Part shown: positions 1 through 14,000 of the stretch, one piece after another | How the letters are laid out: the number at the start of each line of letters is the position of its first letter | Position numbering within the stretch: the first letter of the stretch is position 1 | Assembly: GCA_030847615.1 (NCBI GenBank) | Contig: JAUMIR010000001.1 | Coordinates: 256,745,187 to 256,809,186 of the forward strand | From: Gambelia wislizenii | Lineage: Eukaryota > Chordata > Lepidosauria > Squamata > Crotaphytidae | Reading direction: 5' to 3' | DNA length: 64,000 nt | The notes under the pieces: model-generated | The model's database searches: none | What the model was told of the DNA's origin: nothing | What the model saw: the letters and a program-made list of their open reading frames with translations, nothing else | Program-made: the position numbers and the translations under genes

Positions 1-1980
1 AAGTCTATTTCTCTTACAGCCATACACTCAACTACCACTGGGAAGGCACCAAGCTGTGTGCACATCACTCTCTTATTGTCTCCAGTCAGTGACAACAGGT
101 AACGTAGGGATTTCTCCCCATTGTAAAGGCCAGTGGAGCTCAGAGGAAAGTATTTACCCATACGTTGTCAGAAAGAGCTTGCAAGTGTCACAGCTACATA
201 CTAGATGGAACTCAGTTGCTATGCTTGCAAGCACAGTTTAGACTCTAAACTTTAGAGGGTTTTGTTTGTTGTTGGTTTTCCCAGGTGGGGAATAGCAAAG
301 CTGGGTGCTATGGGCCTGGCTTCTATGGGCTGTGATTAAATCTCAACTGGGACTCATATGTGTGTTTGAGAAGGCATTGCTCCCTTGCTTTGCCTTGCTT
401 TGCCTTGCTCAGCATGGAAAAGCAAAGCTAATTTCCAATCAAAGCACCAGGTGAAACCCAACATTTTGTCCAAGGAATCCCACAATGCCATCCAGCCCAC
501 AGAAGGCAACAGTGGCAGCTAGTAATCACCACCGTCTGAGCTTCTCCATAGTTGGCACTTAATGTAGGAAAACACTGAAAATGAGTACTTGGTTCCTCAT
601 AGAAAGTACCATCCTGGGACCTGTGGCAGGTTGCACACACCCTACAATGTCAAAATGGCAGAAAATTGTACCATCAAATTTCAACAGCAAACCAAGAAAA
701 GCCCTTAAAACAACAGTGAATGCCTGTTTGAAGGAGATTTTACTAGTTTTCAAATAGCTTTTGGCAGCAAAACCACAAAAAATCATTTTTAAAGTAAACA
801 TTGCCTGCTTCCCCCCGCCTCCCCGAAGATCTTTTAGTGGGATGCCACTGAAATTCAGTAGTGCGACATGCACAGGTTTTGCAGAACAAATGAGACACAA
901 ACAGAAATAACCTGGGGCCAAGTACTGCTCACTTCTAATGTAGATAGTAAAAAGAATGGGGGACAGTGTTGCCAGGTGGTCAAAACAGCAATAAGAGACA
1001 GTCAAAATTCATGACACGCAGGGTTGACATTCAGGAAGTAGCTATTAACAAGTTCGTGTTCTACCTTAATACCAAACAGAAGTCTTTATTTTGGTTATGG
1101 TTTTATGTTCAGTTATGTTTGATTAGCCATGTTTTCCCCTGTAAAATTAACATAATTACATGGTGCACATACTTCTGTCTTAGGGGAATAGGGGATTTGG
1201 GGTATCTTGTTTAGTCTATATAAAAGGAAAGACTTTCTAACCCTCTACTAGGGGACATCTCTTATAAAAAGTGACATCTGGAAACCCTAACAGGGGAGAA
1301 GATGATGGCCAGTGGCTACGATAGGACAGTCATTTTCCAACATTACTTTCCGAGACCTAATCCTCCAGAAAAGACTGAACACTACACCTTTAACCCTTCC
1401 AACTTGGGAAGACAGTCCAAAAGGAGACGATGACAGATGGTATTGAAAAGTGTCAAGGGAACTATACAGACCCTGGCATAAGTGACCCACCAGGTTGACT
1501 AAGAATTTTTCCATCTGAAAGCTAAATTTGAAACCAAGCTGATCTAAATAACCAGCATCATCCAAAATTGCATGCAGAGAGAACCCATCACTTGCTGTAA
1601 TTTGATAAAGAATGGAAAGTTAGATATTAGATAGTAATTATTCCAAACTACTGGCTCCATAGTTACTTTCCTTCAAGGGAGCAGGGAACACACCATCTCT
1701 GAGGTATTAACCAGCTTTGAGGTTGGTATTCCTGACTCAGCCCTGGCAGGGAACAAGTGGTTGCCCTTAAAGCTCCAAGCAGTTTGTCTTTTGCTTGTCT
1801 TCAGGCTATAAAGTTGAAAAGACAACATGACCAGCTCCATCCATATCAGATTTTGTCAAAGCTATGGCATCTAGGCTGGAAGGGATGCAAGCAAATTTCT
1901 CTGTAAAACCTACAGCAAATTGGTCACAGCAGAACTACTGATAGAGTGATTTTGGAGTTAGTTTCTCAACTGCAACATAC
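1..1980. other. AOX intron 24, left edge
   Basis: No further AOX exon on the minus strand and no other gene. Short open frames here lack codon bias, splice logic or family similarity. I see no clearly classifiable repeat; there are minor poly-C and CTTTGC runs. Confidence 0.6.
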
Positions 1981-2067
1981 CGCAACAGATTCATCTGGTG
2001 TACATCCAGCATTACTGTAGTATCTCACATCTAGAGCCACAATTGTGCCATCATTCATAAATCCAAC
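1981..2067 (-). CDS. AOX1: AOX exon 24 (last exon in window)
   Basis: 87 nt, residues 862-890, same length as the human exon. [20 protein letters not shown] then CTPDESVA. Acceptor TTTTGTAG; donor GCG|GTATGT. The next exon, which should start near VIEMGLLKMDNAYK, is not in positions 1-1980. Confidence 0.95.
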
Positions 2068-5000
2068 CTACAAAAGTTTACAGTTGTGTTGTCAGTTATT
2101 GGAACACTAATGAAATTTGCCTCATAACTTAAATTTACAGAATGTTCACAAAATACAATATTTACTCAATAGTGTTTGTGTTTGTACACATAAAGCTGTC
2201 ACTCAATTTAGATATCTGGCCAAACTATGAAAGTTTGACCACAGTGGGCACTATATCCATTCTAAATGGAGAAACCATGGCTTGCAATCAGCTGACAAAA
2301 TAGAATTAGCAGCAACAGCAGCATCCAGAGGACACTTTCTCTGGTCATCTGTGTGCAGCACACTCCCTCCTCTCATTGTTGTGACATTCAAATTGGCAAA
2401 CTGTGGCTCAAGTAATTTCCTCAAACCAAGATTGATTCTAGTTTAGAAAGATTACACAAAAAAAACAAAACACACACACACACACACAGTTTGTTTTTCC
2501 TCTGCCTCTTCTGCCAGTATCCAGACAATATCTCCTGTTATCAGAAAGGCAATTTAAATTGGCTATAGCCACTAGTGACAAATGGACCTCCACTTAGTCA
2601 AATGCAACATATTGTCACCAGATCATCACCAGTGGCTTAATAGAGAGGAGTTTTAAGACTGATTTCTCTCTAATGAAAATTATATGATGTAAACAAACTA
2701 GGTTTCCATGCTAAGGCAGATGCTTGCTTAAAATGATAAACATCTAAAAGATGGATTTTTAAAAAATAGATAACAAGATTTTAAAAATAATAATGAATTA
2801 TTGAGGGGTGTATGTTTCCTTATAATCTGTTATATACTTTTAACGTAACATTCCAACCAAAGCTCTATATTTTACTTACTTTATATCTTCCAAGGAAAGG
2901 ATGTCTGCCCCCAGTTATTAACATATCATCCCCTCGATCCAGAACACAACGGATTGCACAGCCAGTTCTAAAAAACACACACAAGAAGTAGAGATGGGAA
3001 TCGACCATTCAGATGTATCAGTCACATTCTCAACTGTAACTGAGTATTTCCCCCTCAACTGCTTAGCAAAACTTATAGACCCAAGAGAAAGGATGAGAAT
3101 GTAGGATACAATTAAAATGATCTTCCACATGAAAGGTAATGGATATTAAAATAAATAGGCTGTTCCGGCTGGGAGTGGGGAGGGAGGGTTGAAGAATGAG
3201 AGAAATGGATATAAGTATGGAAAATGTTGATCTACAGAATATTATGTGAATGATAAGTTATTGAACTCTATCTGTGATCCCGCCCCCTTTGGGAAAGTAC
3301 AATAAATAAAAAAAAGGTTCTCTCTTTTAAAATAAAAATAAAAAGAGAATGTATACTCCTTCTGATGTTGTTTGACTTTACTTTGATCAGCCCCAGCCAG
3401 CACAGCCAATGGTGAAGGAGGATGACATTTGGGTGTCCAGCAACATCTGAAGGGCCACACATCCCTTTACCCTACATTAGAATATTGGTGTGGGTGAGGA
3501 GTTGCAATTTTTGTTCTTGGCTGTTGGTGATGGCTGCAAGACCCCTCTCTTTGCCTGCAGAAATGCTCTGAGTTCTCTTTTGTTGAAAATTCCTCTACTG
3601 AGAGCCAGCTGAAGAAACCCAGACAGACAATGGTTTGTTAAAGAGATGAAATTAGCTTGAGAGAGGCTTTCTTTTCTATTGTGTACAAAAGTTGCTTTTC
3701 TCCCATTGTAGCAAAGCTTTAAAAGGTTATTTTTGAACAACAGTTTCCAATTCGTATATTGGCTGGGATATTCTGGTGGGTTGTAATCCAAACACATACA
3801 CACAAAACCAAAACAAAATTCCAGGCTGCACTGAAGTATCTTCAAACAGTAAAAATTATGGTTTACCACCAATGTTTACTAGCAACAGAAGTGGGAAGCA
3901 CAGTACATATCTCAAGTAGCAATTCTTCTGCTTTCCAGGGCTGCATTTACACAGCAGGTTTTATTACGATAAATTGCGCTTTAGTGCTTTTCCGCACCAG
4001 TGGTGGGTAGTTTACACGGTCTATGGAGGAAACAGCTGTATTTTGTTGCACTTTGTTTTTTCTCGCTTTGAGATTCACACAGCCAAATGTGGTGGGGGCG
4101 TGGCCAAGCACTGGAGAGGAGACAAAGGAATGCCCTGGCCCCAACTCCGTGTGCTTAACAGCTTAGAGGCAAAGAATGTCATTTCCCCCCAGCTCCCTGC
4201 CCACAAATGAAACTCCAAACAGAAGGTTTTTTCTCCTTGCTTAATAGCTGATTGACAAAGGGGCCATTTACAGGACAGAATAAAGTGAGCGAAATTCCGG
4301 ATTTCCCTCCTTTCCGAACAGGGGTGAATAGTTCTTAAGATTTATGGCTAATTTTGAAGAGTTTCGGCAGACAAAGGTGGGGGGGGGGAATGGCCAGGCA
4401 GTTCTATCATTATCATTAAAGCCAGCAGAAGATGGAGAGGAGGGTACCATCGTCTGCATATAAATCAACAAAAAAGCAGGGAGACCATGGAGGAGATGAA
4501 TAATTAAGTGGGAAGGAAAGCAGACACACACACACACACACAAGCAGCTGGCTAGGATTCCTCTGCTCTGCAGTGCTTTTCCCATGCTAAAAGCAAGCCG
4601 GTTGGCTGGATGTTTAAAGCAAGCAGTAGACACAAAGGATTTTAAGACTTCCTGAGTCTCCCTCCTGGCTCCATATCTAGCCAGCCCACCCCTTCATCAT
4701 AAGAACCAATCACAGTGTAGCTCTGCTGCAACTGTATCAGGAAGATTGCTTGTAATTCACATGGACTTGCCGTTCACACTAGCAATAATGCGCTAAGTCG
4801 AGCTACTTTTCCAATAAACTGGCAAAAGTTGCAACATCCCTTGTCACGCTACATTTGGGTATTTTGGCTTCCCCCCTTCTGAATGAGGCGATACTGTGGC
4901 TCGATCTGTGGGAACAATGAGCAATCTTAGTGGTATATTTAGGGGAATATTTGCCCGTGTAAACGCAGCCCAGGAAGCAAAACAAAACACGCATTGACAA

Positions 5001-8000
5001 AGCAAAGAGATGGAAGAAGGAATGCTTATGTGCATATGTTAGCTCTCCAAAGGTAGCAAACTGGTCTCAAATTGAATTGATGCACAAAGATTATTTTACA
5101 GTTCTTTTATCTGGCACCTCCATTGGTATCAGTAAGAATAAACCATAGCCCACTCCCCAACACACAACTGCGTTTACACGGGTAAATATTCCTATAAATA
5201 TACTGCAAAGATTGCTCATTGTTCCCACAGATCACGCCACAGTATCGCCTCATTCAGAAGGGGAGAAGGGAAAAAAACCAAATACAGTCATCCCTCCACA
5301 TTCACGGGGGTAAAGGTCTTGAGAACCCAGCGAATGTGGAAAAACTGCGAATAAAAAATGCTGCTCCCGTGACCACCCCCCAGCGGGAGGGAGGTGATGG
5401 GAGGGTGTCTGGCCAGCCTGGCTGGCCTCTCCCTGGCCTTCCTGAGTGGACTCCGGGGTTTGAAGCCCCAGAGCCTGCTTAGGAAGGCCAGGGAAGGCAG
5501 CGGGTGGTCGGAAGGCTGCCCTGCCTCTCCGTGGCCTTCCTGAGGGGACTCTGGGACTTTGAAGCCCCAGAGCCTGCTTAGGAAGGCCAGGGAAGGCAGC
5601 GGGCGGGCAGGAGGGAAGCTGCCCTTAATCTCTGCGGCATTTCTAAGCAGACTCCGGGGCTTAGAAGCCCTGGAGCCTCCTTAGGAAGGCCGGGGAAGGC
5701 AGCGGGTGGGTGGGCGGGAGGCTGCCCTGCCTCTCCCCGGCCTTCCTGAGTGGACTCTGGGGCTCTGAAGCCCCGAAGCCCACTTAGGAAGGCCGGGAAA
5801 GGTAGCGGGCCGGCGGGAGGGAGGCTGCCCTGCCTCCCTGTGGCCTTCCTGAGGGGACTCCAGAGCTTTGAAGCCCTGGAGCCCGATTAGGAAGGCTGGG
5901 GAAGGCAGTGGGCGGGCGGGAGGCTGCCCTGCCTCCCTGTGGCCTTCCTGAGGAGACTCTGGGGTTTTGAAGCCCCAGAGCCCCCTTAGGAAGGCCGGGG
6001 AAGGCAGCGGGTGGGAGCGAGAGAAGCTGCCCGGCCTTTCCCCGGCCTTCCTGAGGGGACTCCAGGCCTTAGAAGCCCAGGAGCCCTCTCAGGAAGGCCG
6101 GGGAAGGCAGCGGGAGGGAGGCTGCCTGGCCCCCAGCCTTCCTGAGTGGACTCCGGGGCTTTGAAGCCCTGGAGCCGCCTCTGGAAGGCTGGGGAAGGCA
6201 CAGGCAGGAGGTTGCCCCACCTCCCATTGGCCTTCCCAAAGGGGCTCGGGGCTAAACCGCAAATAATCAAAACTGCGAGTGTGAAAGCCGCAAATGTGGA
6301 GGGGCAACTGTATAGTGTGACAGGTGATGTCCCTGCTTTTGCTGACTTATTTGAAAATTAGTGCGACTTAGCCCATTATTGATTGTGTAAACAACCATTT
6401 CGCTAAAGGCCTTGTGAATTACCAGCAATCTTCCCGATACAGTTGCATCAGAGCTGCACTGTGATTGGTTCTTATGATGAAGGGGGGGTTGAATGAGGGG
6501 GAGTGAGGGAGGGAGATGCAGTAACAATCAGCTGTTAACCACACAGTTGTTTTCCTTTTTGGAAGGAGAAATAAAACCATGGTCTCTGCTATTTTGCCAG
6601 CCTGTTAGAAGAAAAGCAGGAGGGGGAGAATTCCAATCGCCCTTTCAGTCACTGAGTTATTCCCCCCATCAAGCCCCTCCTCCTCTGCTTCGGAGTAAGA
6701 CAGAGGGAGGGGGCAGGGAGGGAGATCAGGAAGGGGAGAGAGAGAGAGAAAGAGAGAGAGAGTTTTCTCTGTTCTTTCCCTCTGCTATTTTGCAAGCCTG
6801 TTAGAAGAAAAGCAGAGGAGGAGGAGAGGAGAATTCCAATCATCCTTTCAGTCACGGAGGGATTCTCCCCCATCAAGCCCCTCCTCCTCAGCTGTGTGCA
6901 TCTTTGCTGTCTGTGCTTGGGAGGCCACACCCCTGCACCTTTGCTGTCTAAACCAGAAAGCAAAATAGTAAACAAAGCAACTGAATCCCCCATAAATCAT
7001 CTAAACTGACTGGCACTGGTGCGGAAAAAGCACTAAAGTGCAATTTGACACAATAAAATCTGCTGTGTAACTGAAACCAAGAGCATTGAATAACCCTGTC
7101 TCTTTCTCCCTTTGAAGAAACAGTGACCACTATATCTGCTTCGAAGTTTTGCATGGGACAGACTTATGCTCCAAGGAAGAATTCTAACTAAGTCCTAACT
7201 AAGCACCATAGCTGACATCAGAAAGGAACACCCCCCAGTTCAAATCAGCTAGTGGCCCTCCTGCTTTCTTTCCCTGTGGTGTGTGGCTTTCCTTACTTGC
7301 TAAAGTTATCTTGAACCTTTTGCTCTGCAGGTTACCTGTCACCTCTGTCCCAGTATGTGGGGGAAAACCAAATGGGGCAAAAGTTAAGAGTATCTATGCA
7401 TGATTGTATACTGGTGTTTTTGCATTTAAATTTGCAATTCACATGATGCACACAACCATTTGAAGTCATTGGTTACCATTTCCATGGCAACACTTTTTCC
7501 TTTTTACAATAAAAGGAACAATTTAAATTTGAAGCAGCTGTAGTTGCTTCTTTGGGTGTATGTTTTATTGTCCTGCATCTCTTGTTCCTCTCCCATATTA
7601 GTGATGTTCTACCTCATTAGCAAAGTCCTGCCTTCCTCATTCCTCTTGCCACACTGTTGGCAACATTTTCTGGTCAATGCATGCACACACAGTTCAGCAG
7701 CATCTCCTACAGTAATCCCTTCGCTTACTCACTCTCCTACCTTTATTGTTGTTGCTTGTCACAGAAGACACCCACAGAAGATTAGGCTTTTGTAAATTTG
7801 GGGCTGAAACCATCAAGTGCATGCACAACATCCCTCTCAGTGGTCCATGTTTGTGAGTAGGCATTCTTGCCAAGGGCAAGACTGAAATGATAACCTTGTT
7901 AAACATCAACCCACGGGTAAGTCCCACTGAAGTCAGCGTATGGTATAAAGCTTTAAAAGGCTAGGAGTCATTTGAAGATAGGCATTTAAAAATGTAACAG

Positions 8001-11000
8001 AAATAAAGGCTCCCCTCCAAAAATAAGACATTTTTCATCGGGCTAGGAAAGCACTGTATGACTTGAATGTCATGAGGAAGCCGGGGAGGGAAGGTGGGCT
8101 TACCCACAGGGTCATCATACAGAATTATTTACACACCTAAACACTCTCACATTAAGTTAACCAATACCAGCTGAAGTGTGTGTAAAGATTAGAGGCCAGA
8201 AAAAGGGAAATTTTCTGCAAAGTAAGGTGAATAGCTACATCAGTTTAGCATGAAAAAAGATGATTTTTAAAAGCTACTGAAGCATCCACAATGACAGGAA
8301 ATATACCAGTACATGTATGTGCGTGGATTCCGCCTGTGTCTGGTTAGAATTCCCATACTTGCCATTTAAACCATCCTTTTAAATGATATACTTACTTATT
8401 TGCTGCTACCGCAGCGACAGCAGCCAGAATAGCAGGTTTGGTTACTTTACCACCAAAACCACCACCAACTCGTTTTACATGGCATGTGATCCTATTGTAT
8501 GGGATATTTAAAACAGAGGCCACAAGTTCCTGTAAAATCAAACCAGGTTAAAGAGATACAAAGTGGTGTTACATATATCTGTTGTTCTTTCATTTTGGAT
8601 ACCTGGACTAATGATGATTCCCACTCCCACTCTCTCTCTCTGTCCCTCCCGCTCCCTTTCTCTCTCACACACACACACCCCATACAGGTTTTGATACAAC
8701 TGTTGTCATGGAAAGCTGTTGCCCAGGTATAGCAACCACTGGCCTTTGATACAAATCATGCTTATCCCTATTGGCATCCAGGCAGTTTTAAAGGGCTCAG
8801 GTGCAGAGTCGTACATCCAGTTCCTTAACAACATATGTATCTGTGCAGAAGGATATTTATTATGCATATTGGCCTCTCCTATTGGATTGTGTCATTTCTT
8901 TCCACAGGAAGGACTATCAAAAAGTTTTCCAAGAGGAGAAAGTTTTGCTAGGTCAAGAAAATTCCTTCAAGCACCCCCAAGATAACAAGCAGCACTATCC
9001 TAATGTTCTGGTGTTAGTGACACAATTTATGGTGGCCTGTCAGAAGCCTGTGGCCCTGCCTGTTGTACTAGGAGTTGGTTTCAGCAGTGATACAGCAGGC
9101 TCTCTTTCTATCACTTTCCCATAATGCTACCTGCTAAGAACCTTGTAGACACAGTCGAACTACCTGTCCAGATATGTGTTTATAATTGCAGGCTGGTGGA
9201 CAGAGGAATGCTTTGAAACATCCAACTATCATTGGGTGCCCTATACAGAATTAATTACATAAGATAAAGCAAAACTCAATGAAAGCAACTGAGAAAGAAC
9301 TTTGCACTCCTGCCTCAGGTTAGCTGGCATGAGGGAATAATTCATATGTATGTGGATTGCTCCTCTGTGCCCTCCAAGAATGACTGTCCATGGTGAGTAC
9401 CAACACCTCATTCAGTCACTGCCAAGATGCTTGGGACTCTGAGAAGTCTATGGAGGCAACCAAAATCTGAATTCCAGAAAGAAAGAAAAAACTGTATCCA
9501 CCTCAATAATATCACACAGCTCCATGAATTTGTGTGCATGGGATGCGTGTGTTGAAACAGAGACTTTCTTCTTGACTTACATACACATTATTCTTTTCTA
9601 TATTTTGTTGTCTCTGAAGCATTATAGAACCTGCAAACCCTGTTTGCAAGAAGCGTGAGTATGGTAAAATGCACACACCAGACACTGATGTACTCTACAC
9701 TCCACCGTCTGGAGAATGCCCCCCCCCCACAAAAAACACACATCACTACTTGTAGTATTCTGTCTCCTGTCAAAATTACTCTGATCCTGCTACTTCTTTT
9801 GGCCTAGTTCTCACAGATAGCAAATGAGCTGGTAAGCCTCTGAGAGGTTGTATTGCTTCATACCACAGGGGCACAGAGGGGGCTTGCATGGTGGCATGTT
9901 CCCTCATGAAAAGCATTCTGATACATATATACATTATTATGCTGTTATTCGCGTTATACTCTCACTTTTACCTGAGTAAATGCTGGATGCTGTGAGGACA
10001 CATAAATATCTATTTCGTTATCCTCTCTCTTTGGAATTACAAGTACACTTTGAGTTTCCATGTAGAAATGCTCCTGTCCCCCAATGTGAATCTCACCTGG
10101 TTCCAAAAAGAAATTAAAGAAGAAATCTTGCATGAGGTTTATGATCAAAAGAAGGTGAATTAGAAGAAATATGCACTGTCAAAAAAAAAAAAGAATTATT
10201 AGAAGACAAAAATGTTGTTGGTTTTGTTAAGCTTCTATGGCCAGGAGCTAATAAGGTGCTTTTGCTGGATCCCTCCTCCCTCCTGCAGCCTCCTCATGCA
10301 CTGTAAGAAAAACCTGTTCCAGGGGCCTGGAACATCCTTTGGAGTAGATTTTTGGAAATTATTAGTTCCACTGACATTAGATTCTGAATTACACAATTAG
10401 ACCCGGGCTACTTATTGACCAAGGTTGCACAATTTGACTGAAAACAGGTCTGCTCAGCACAACTCAAAACAACCGCATGGATGTTCTTTACGTTGTTTAA
10501 ATTAATTGAACTGTAGGCAGCCCTGAGGTCTTAGGATATAGGGCAGGATAGAAATATTTTAATATATGAAATAATAACATTAATTATTTCCTGTAGATGT
10601 CTATAAGGAGGCTACAATCCAGCATAGATAGGGAGCATGCTGTTAACAAATCTAGAATTTATGCTGGGACAAACTGGGGGGCCGGTTCCACGACAGGAAA
10701 AACTTCGCAAGATTCCGGATTACTGTTCTTTCGCATCAGGAGTGCATAAATCACACGAATCCTGACATATTCGGAAGATGCAGCCAGATGCAGCCACTTT
10801 CGGTTTTCCTTAGTTCACACAGGCAAGGGTGTGGGGGGGAATCGCCTCCAGATGATTAAAACCAGGCAGGAGGCGGGAAGGGAGCAAGGAGGGGGTCACG
10901 GAGACCATAAATAATGAGAGCAAAGAAAAGGACAAACAAACAAGAGATCGAAAGAGTGATCTGTCAACTTCCCCATCTTCCCCAGCCCCGAAAGGCTTCT

Positions 11001-14000
11001 ATAAAGAAAGGAGTGAATGAAAGCACGAACAAGCAAAAGCATGGTGGAGCGATCTCCTTCCCTTCTCTTCCCTTCCCTTCATGTATGCACACACAAACAC
11101 ACACCACAGAAGCAGGGGGCTTGCCTCATTCCTGATTGTTTTCCCTGCCTCTGAAGCCTTGAATAAAGGCAAGTGAAGGGAAGGACAAACAAACAAAAGG
11201 ACGAACTTGCGATCGGCTGTTTCCCCGCACACACGAATGCACACGCACACACTCACACCAGTGAAGCAGGGGCTTGCAGCGATCATCTTCCCAACCCCCA
11301 AAGCCTTCCTTTGAAACAGACAGGAAGGGCTCAGAGCAGATTTTCCAAAGTGGGCTGCAAGCAGAAGGAGGGTGAATTTCTTCTCTCCAACCCCTCAGTC
11401 TATTCGGATAAAGCAGAATGGTCACTCCAACGAATCAGGATTCAGCTCTGCTCACAGTTTGCATGATGGTTAGTTCGCATGACAAATTATGCACATTTTC
11501 GTGAACTTAATCAAAAAAGTATGGAAAACTAGCAAAAGCTGATACTGCGCAACTTATGGGGTTTTTGCACCCCCTCCTTCTGAAAAGGGCGCTGTTGCTT
11601 CAAAATGCGTGGGAACTATCAGGCTTCTTGTCGCATTCTTTGAGATTTATTTTGCTGTGTAAACGACCCCCAGATCTGATGTTAATAAATAAACATCTTT
11701 AATATCTTTGGGTTTTTGCTATGAAAATAATATCTGCAGGAAAGGGCAATCAGTCTGGGGACCATGGAGGAAGTTTAACTCTTTCAGAACTGTCACAAAG
11801 GAAAAGCAATACCCAGAGCCATACATTCAACCAGAACAATGGCTGCTCAGACATCTTGTTGGGTGCTACTTACATAGCATAAAAATACACATGTTAATTG
11901 AGTTCACACAATTACCATTTTATTTAGTTTGGTCCCAAATTACCAGTTATCCTGGCCCTCTTCTTAGGGTTAGTCATTATAGCTCATCCACAGTTCACCA
12001 ACTTCAACATGTTCAGCCGGGTGAAGAGAAGACTGAGAGGTGATATGATTGCACTCTTTAAATGCCTTAAGGACTGTCACAGAGAGGAGGGGGCAGAAGG
12101 TAAGACTAGGTCTAATGGTTTGAAGTTACAGGTAGATTTCAATTTAACATCAAAAGGAACTTTTGGACAGTGAGAATGGTTTGGTAATTTAATCAATTGC
12201 CTAGTAAGGTAGTGGGGTCTCCTGCTCTGGACATTTTCAAAAAGAGGCTGGACAGCTACCTGCTGGGGGCGATTTAGCTGGAGATACTGCTGCATAAAGC
12301 AGTGAGTTGGACTCAATGGTCCATGAGGTCCCATCTAACTCTATGATTCTATGACTCTATATGATTTGGCCTGGTCACTTCCTCTCATAAAGTTGTTGAG
12401 AAGATTTTTTAAAAATGAGGGAGGTGAAAGAACTATGTACATGCTGCCTTGAGCTATTTGGAGGAAAGACAGGATATAGCTTAAATAAAAAGACTTAAAG
12501 TGATGAAGCATGTATGTGAAGGGCTTTGAACATCATCTGTATGCTAACTACAATTAACTACTAGAGACTGTGCATACACAATGGGAAGGTGTAAGAAAGA
12601 GCATAGCAAGAAAACACTGGGTTTTATTTATTTATTTATTTGTATTTTATTCATTTATTGGATTTATCTCCTGCCTTTCTCCCAAGATGGGATTCAAGGA
12701 GGCCCACAATAATCTAAAAATTATAACGAAAACATTACAAAAGTTTAAAAAGTTTAAAAAAACTTAAATTACTACTATTGTGAAAATATAACTGTTAAAA
12801 GCACAGCATGGAGTAAAAACATAATTTCGATAAAGAATTACAAACATTAAAAGCAGCACACCAATTAAAATTCACATTTCAAAAACCTACCTAAATAAAA
12901 ACGTCTTCACCTGCTGGCAAAAAGAGAGCAGGCAGGGGGCAACCAGACCTCCGTGGAAGGGACTTCCACAGTCTGGGTGCAGGCATGGAGAAGGCTCATC
13001 ACCAACTGTACCCGCAAAGGTGGTGGGACTGAGAGAAAGCCCTCCCCTGCCAATCTTAACACTCAGACAGTCTTGTATAGGAAGACACCTTCTTTCAGAT
13101 AGTCTGGACCCAAACTATTTAGGGCTGCAAAAGTCAAAACCAGCACTTTGAATTCTGTGGACTGGTAGCCAATGCAGCTGTTTCAACAGAGGAGTCACAT
13201 GACCCCAGCCCCAGTCAACAGCCTGACTGCAGCCTTTTGTACCCACTGAAATTTCCAAATAGTTTCTAAAGGCAGTCCCACATAGAGCATGTTACAGTAG
13301 TTCAAATGGGATGTAATCAAGGCATGTGTCACCATAGCCAGAAGTGACTTCTCAAGGAACAGGTGCAGCTGGCACACTAGTTTTAACTTTGCAAATGAAC
13401 TCCTGGCCACAGCCAAAACATGAGCATCCAGGCTCAGACCCAAGTCGAGGAGCACTGAGATTTCAGCACACCTGAGACTTCATGGGGAGTGTCACCCTAT
13501 CCAGCACAGGCTGAATCCCTATTCTCTGAAATGCCTTTCTACTGACCAGGAGAACTCTGTTTTGACTGGATTAAGTTTCAATTTGTTCACCCTCATCCAG
13601 TCCATTACTAACAGCAGACACTGGTTTAGTACAGAAATAGCTTCCTTGGAGTCGGATGGAAATGAGAGAAAGAATTATGTGTCATCAGCATACTGATGAC
13701 ACTGAAGCCCAAAACTCCAGATGATCTGTCCCAGCAGTTTCATGTAGATATTAAACAGCATGGGGAACAGAACTGAGCCCTGAGAAATACTGCAGATTAG
13801 TGGCCAGAGTGTCAAACAGGCATCCCCTAGCACCATCTTCTGGATCCACCCCTCCAAGAAGGACTAGAGCCACTGTAAAACAGTGCCCCCAAGCCTCCTC
13901 CCAGCAAGGCGACCCAAAAGGATATCATGGTTGATAGTATCAAAAGCTGCTGAGAGGTCCAGCAGAACCAACAGGGACACACTCCTCCTCTCTAGTTCCC

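Noticed and set aside
1287..1565. 92-residue minus-strand frame as AOX exon 25
   Set aside because: It does not match the conserved VIEMGLLKMDNAYK or NLPSNTAFRGFG segments expected in the next exon.
3477..3872. 131-residue minus-strand frame in AOX intron 22
   Set aside because: No splice context, no recognised domain, and flanked by repeat DNA; length is within chance for this AT-rich intron.
5219..6270. Overlapping open frames with repeated peptides
   Set aside because: Translations of the 100-bp tandem array in the MITE; the repeated peptide is a by-product of the DNA repeat.
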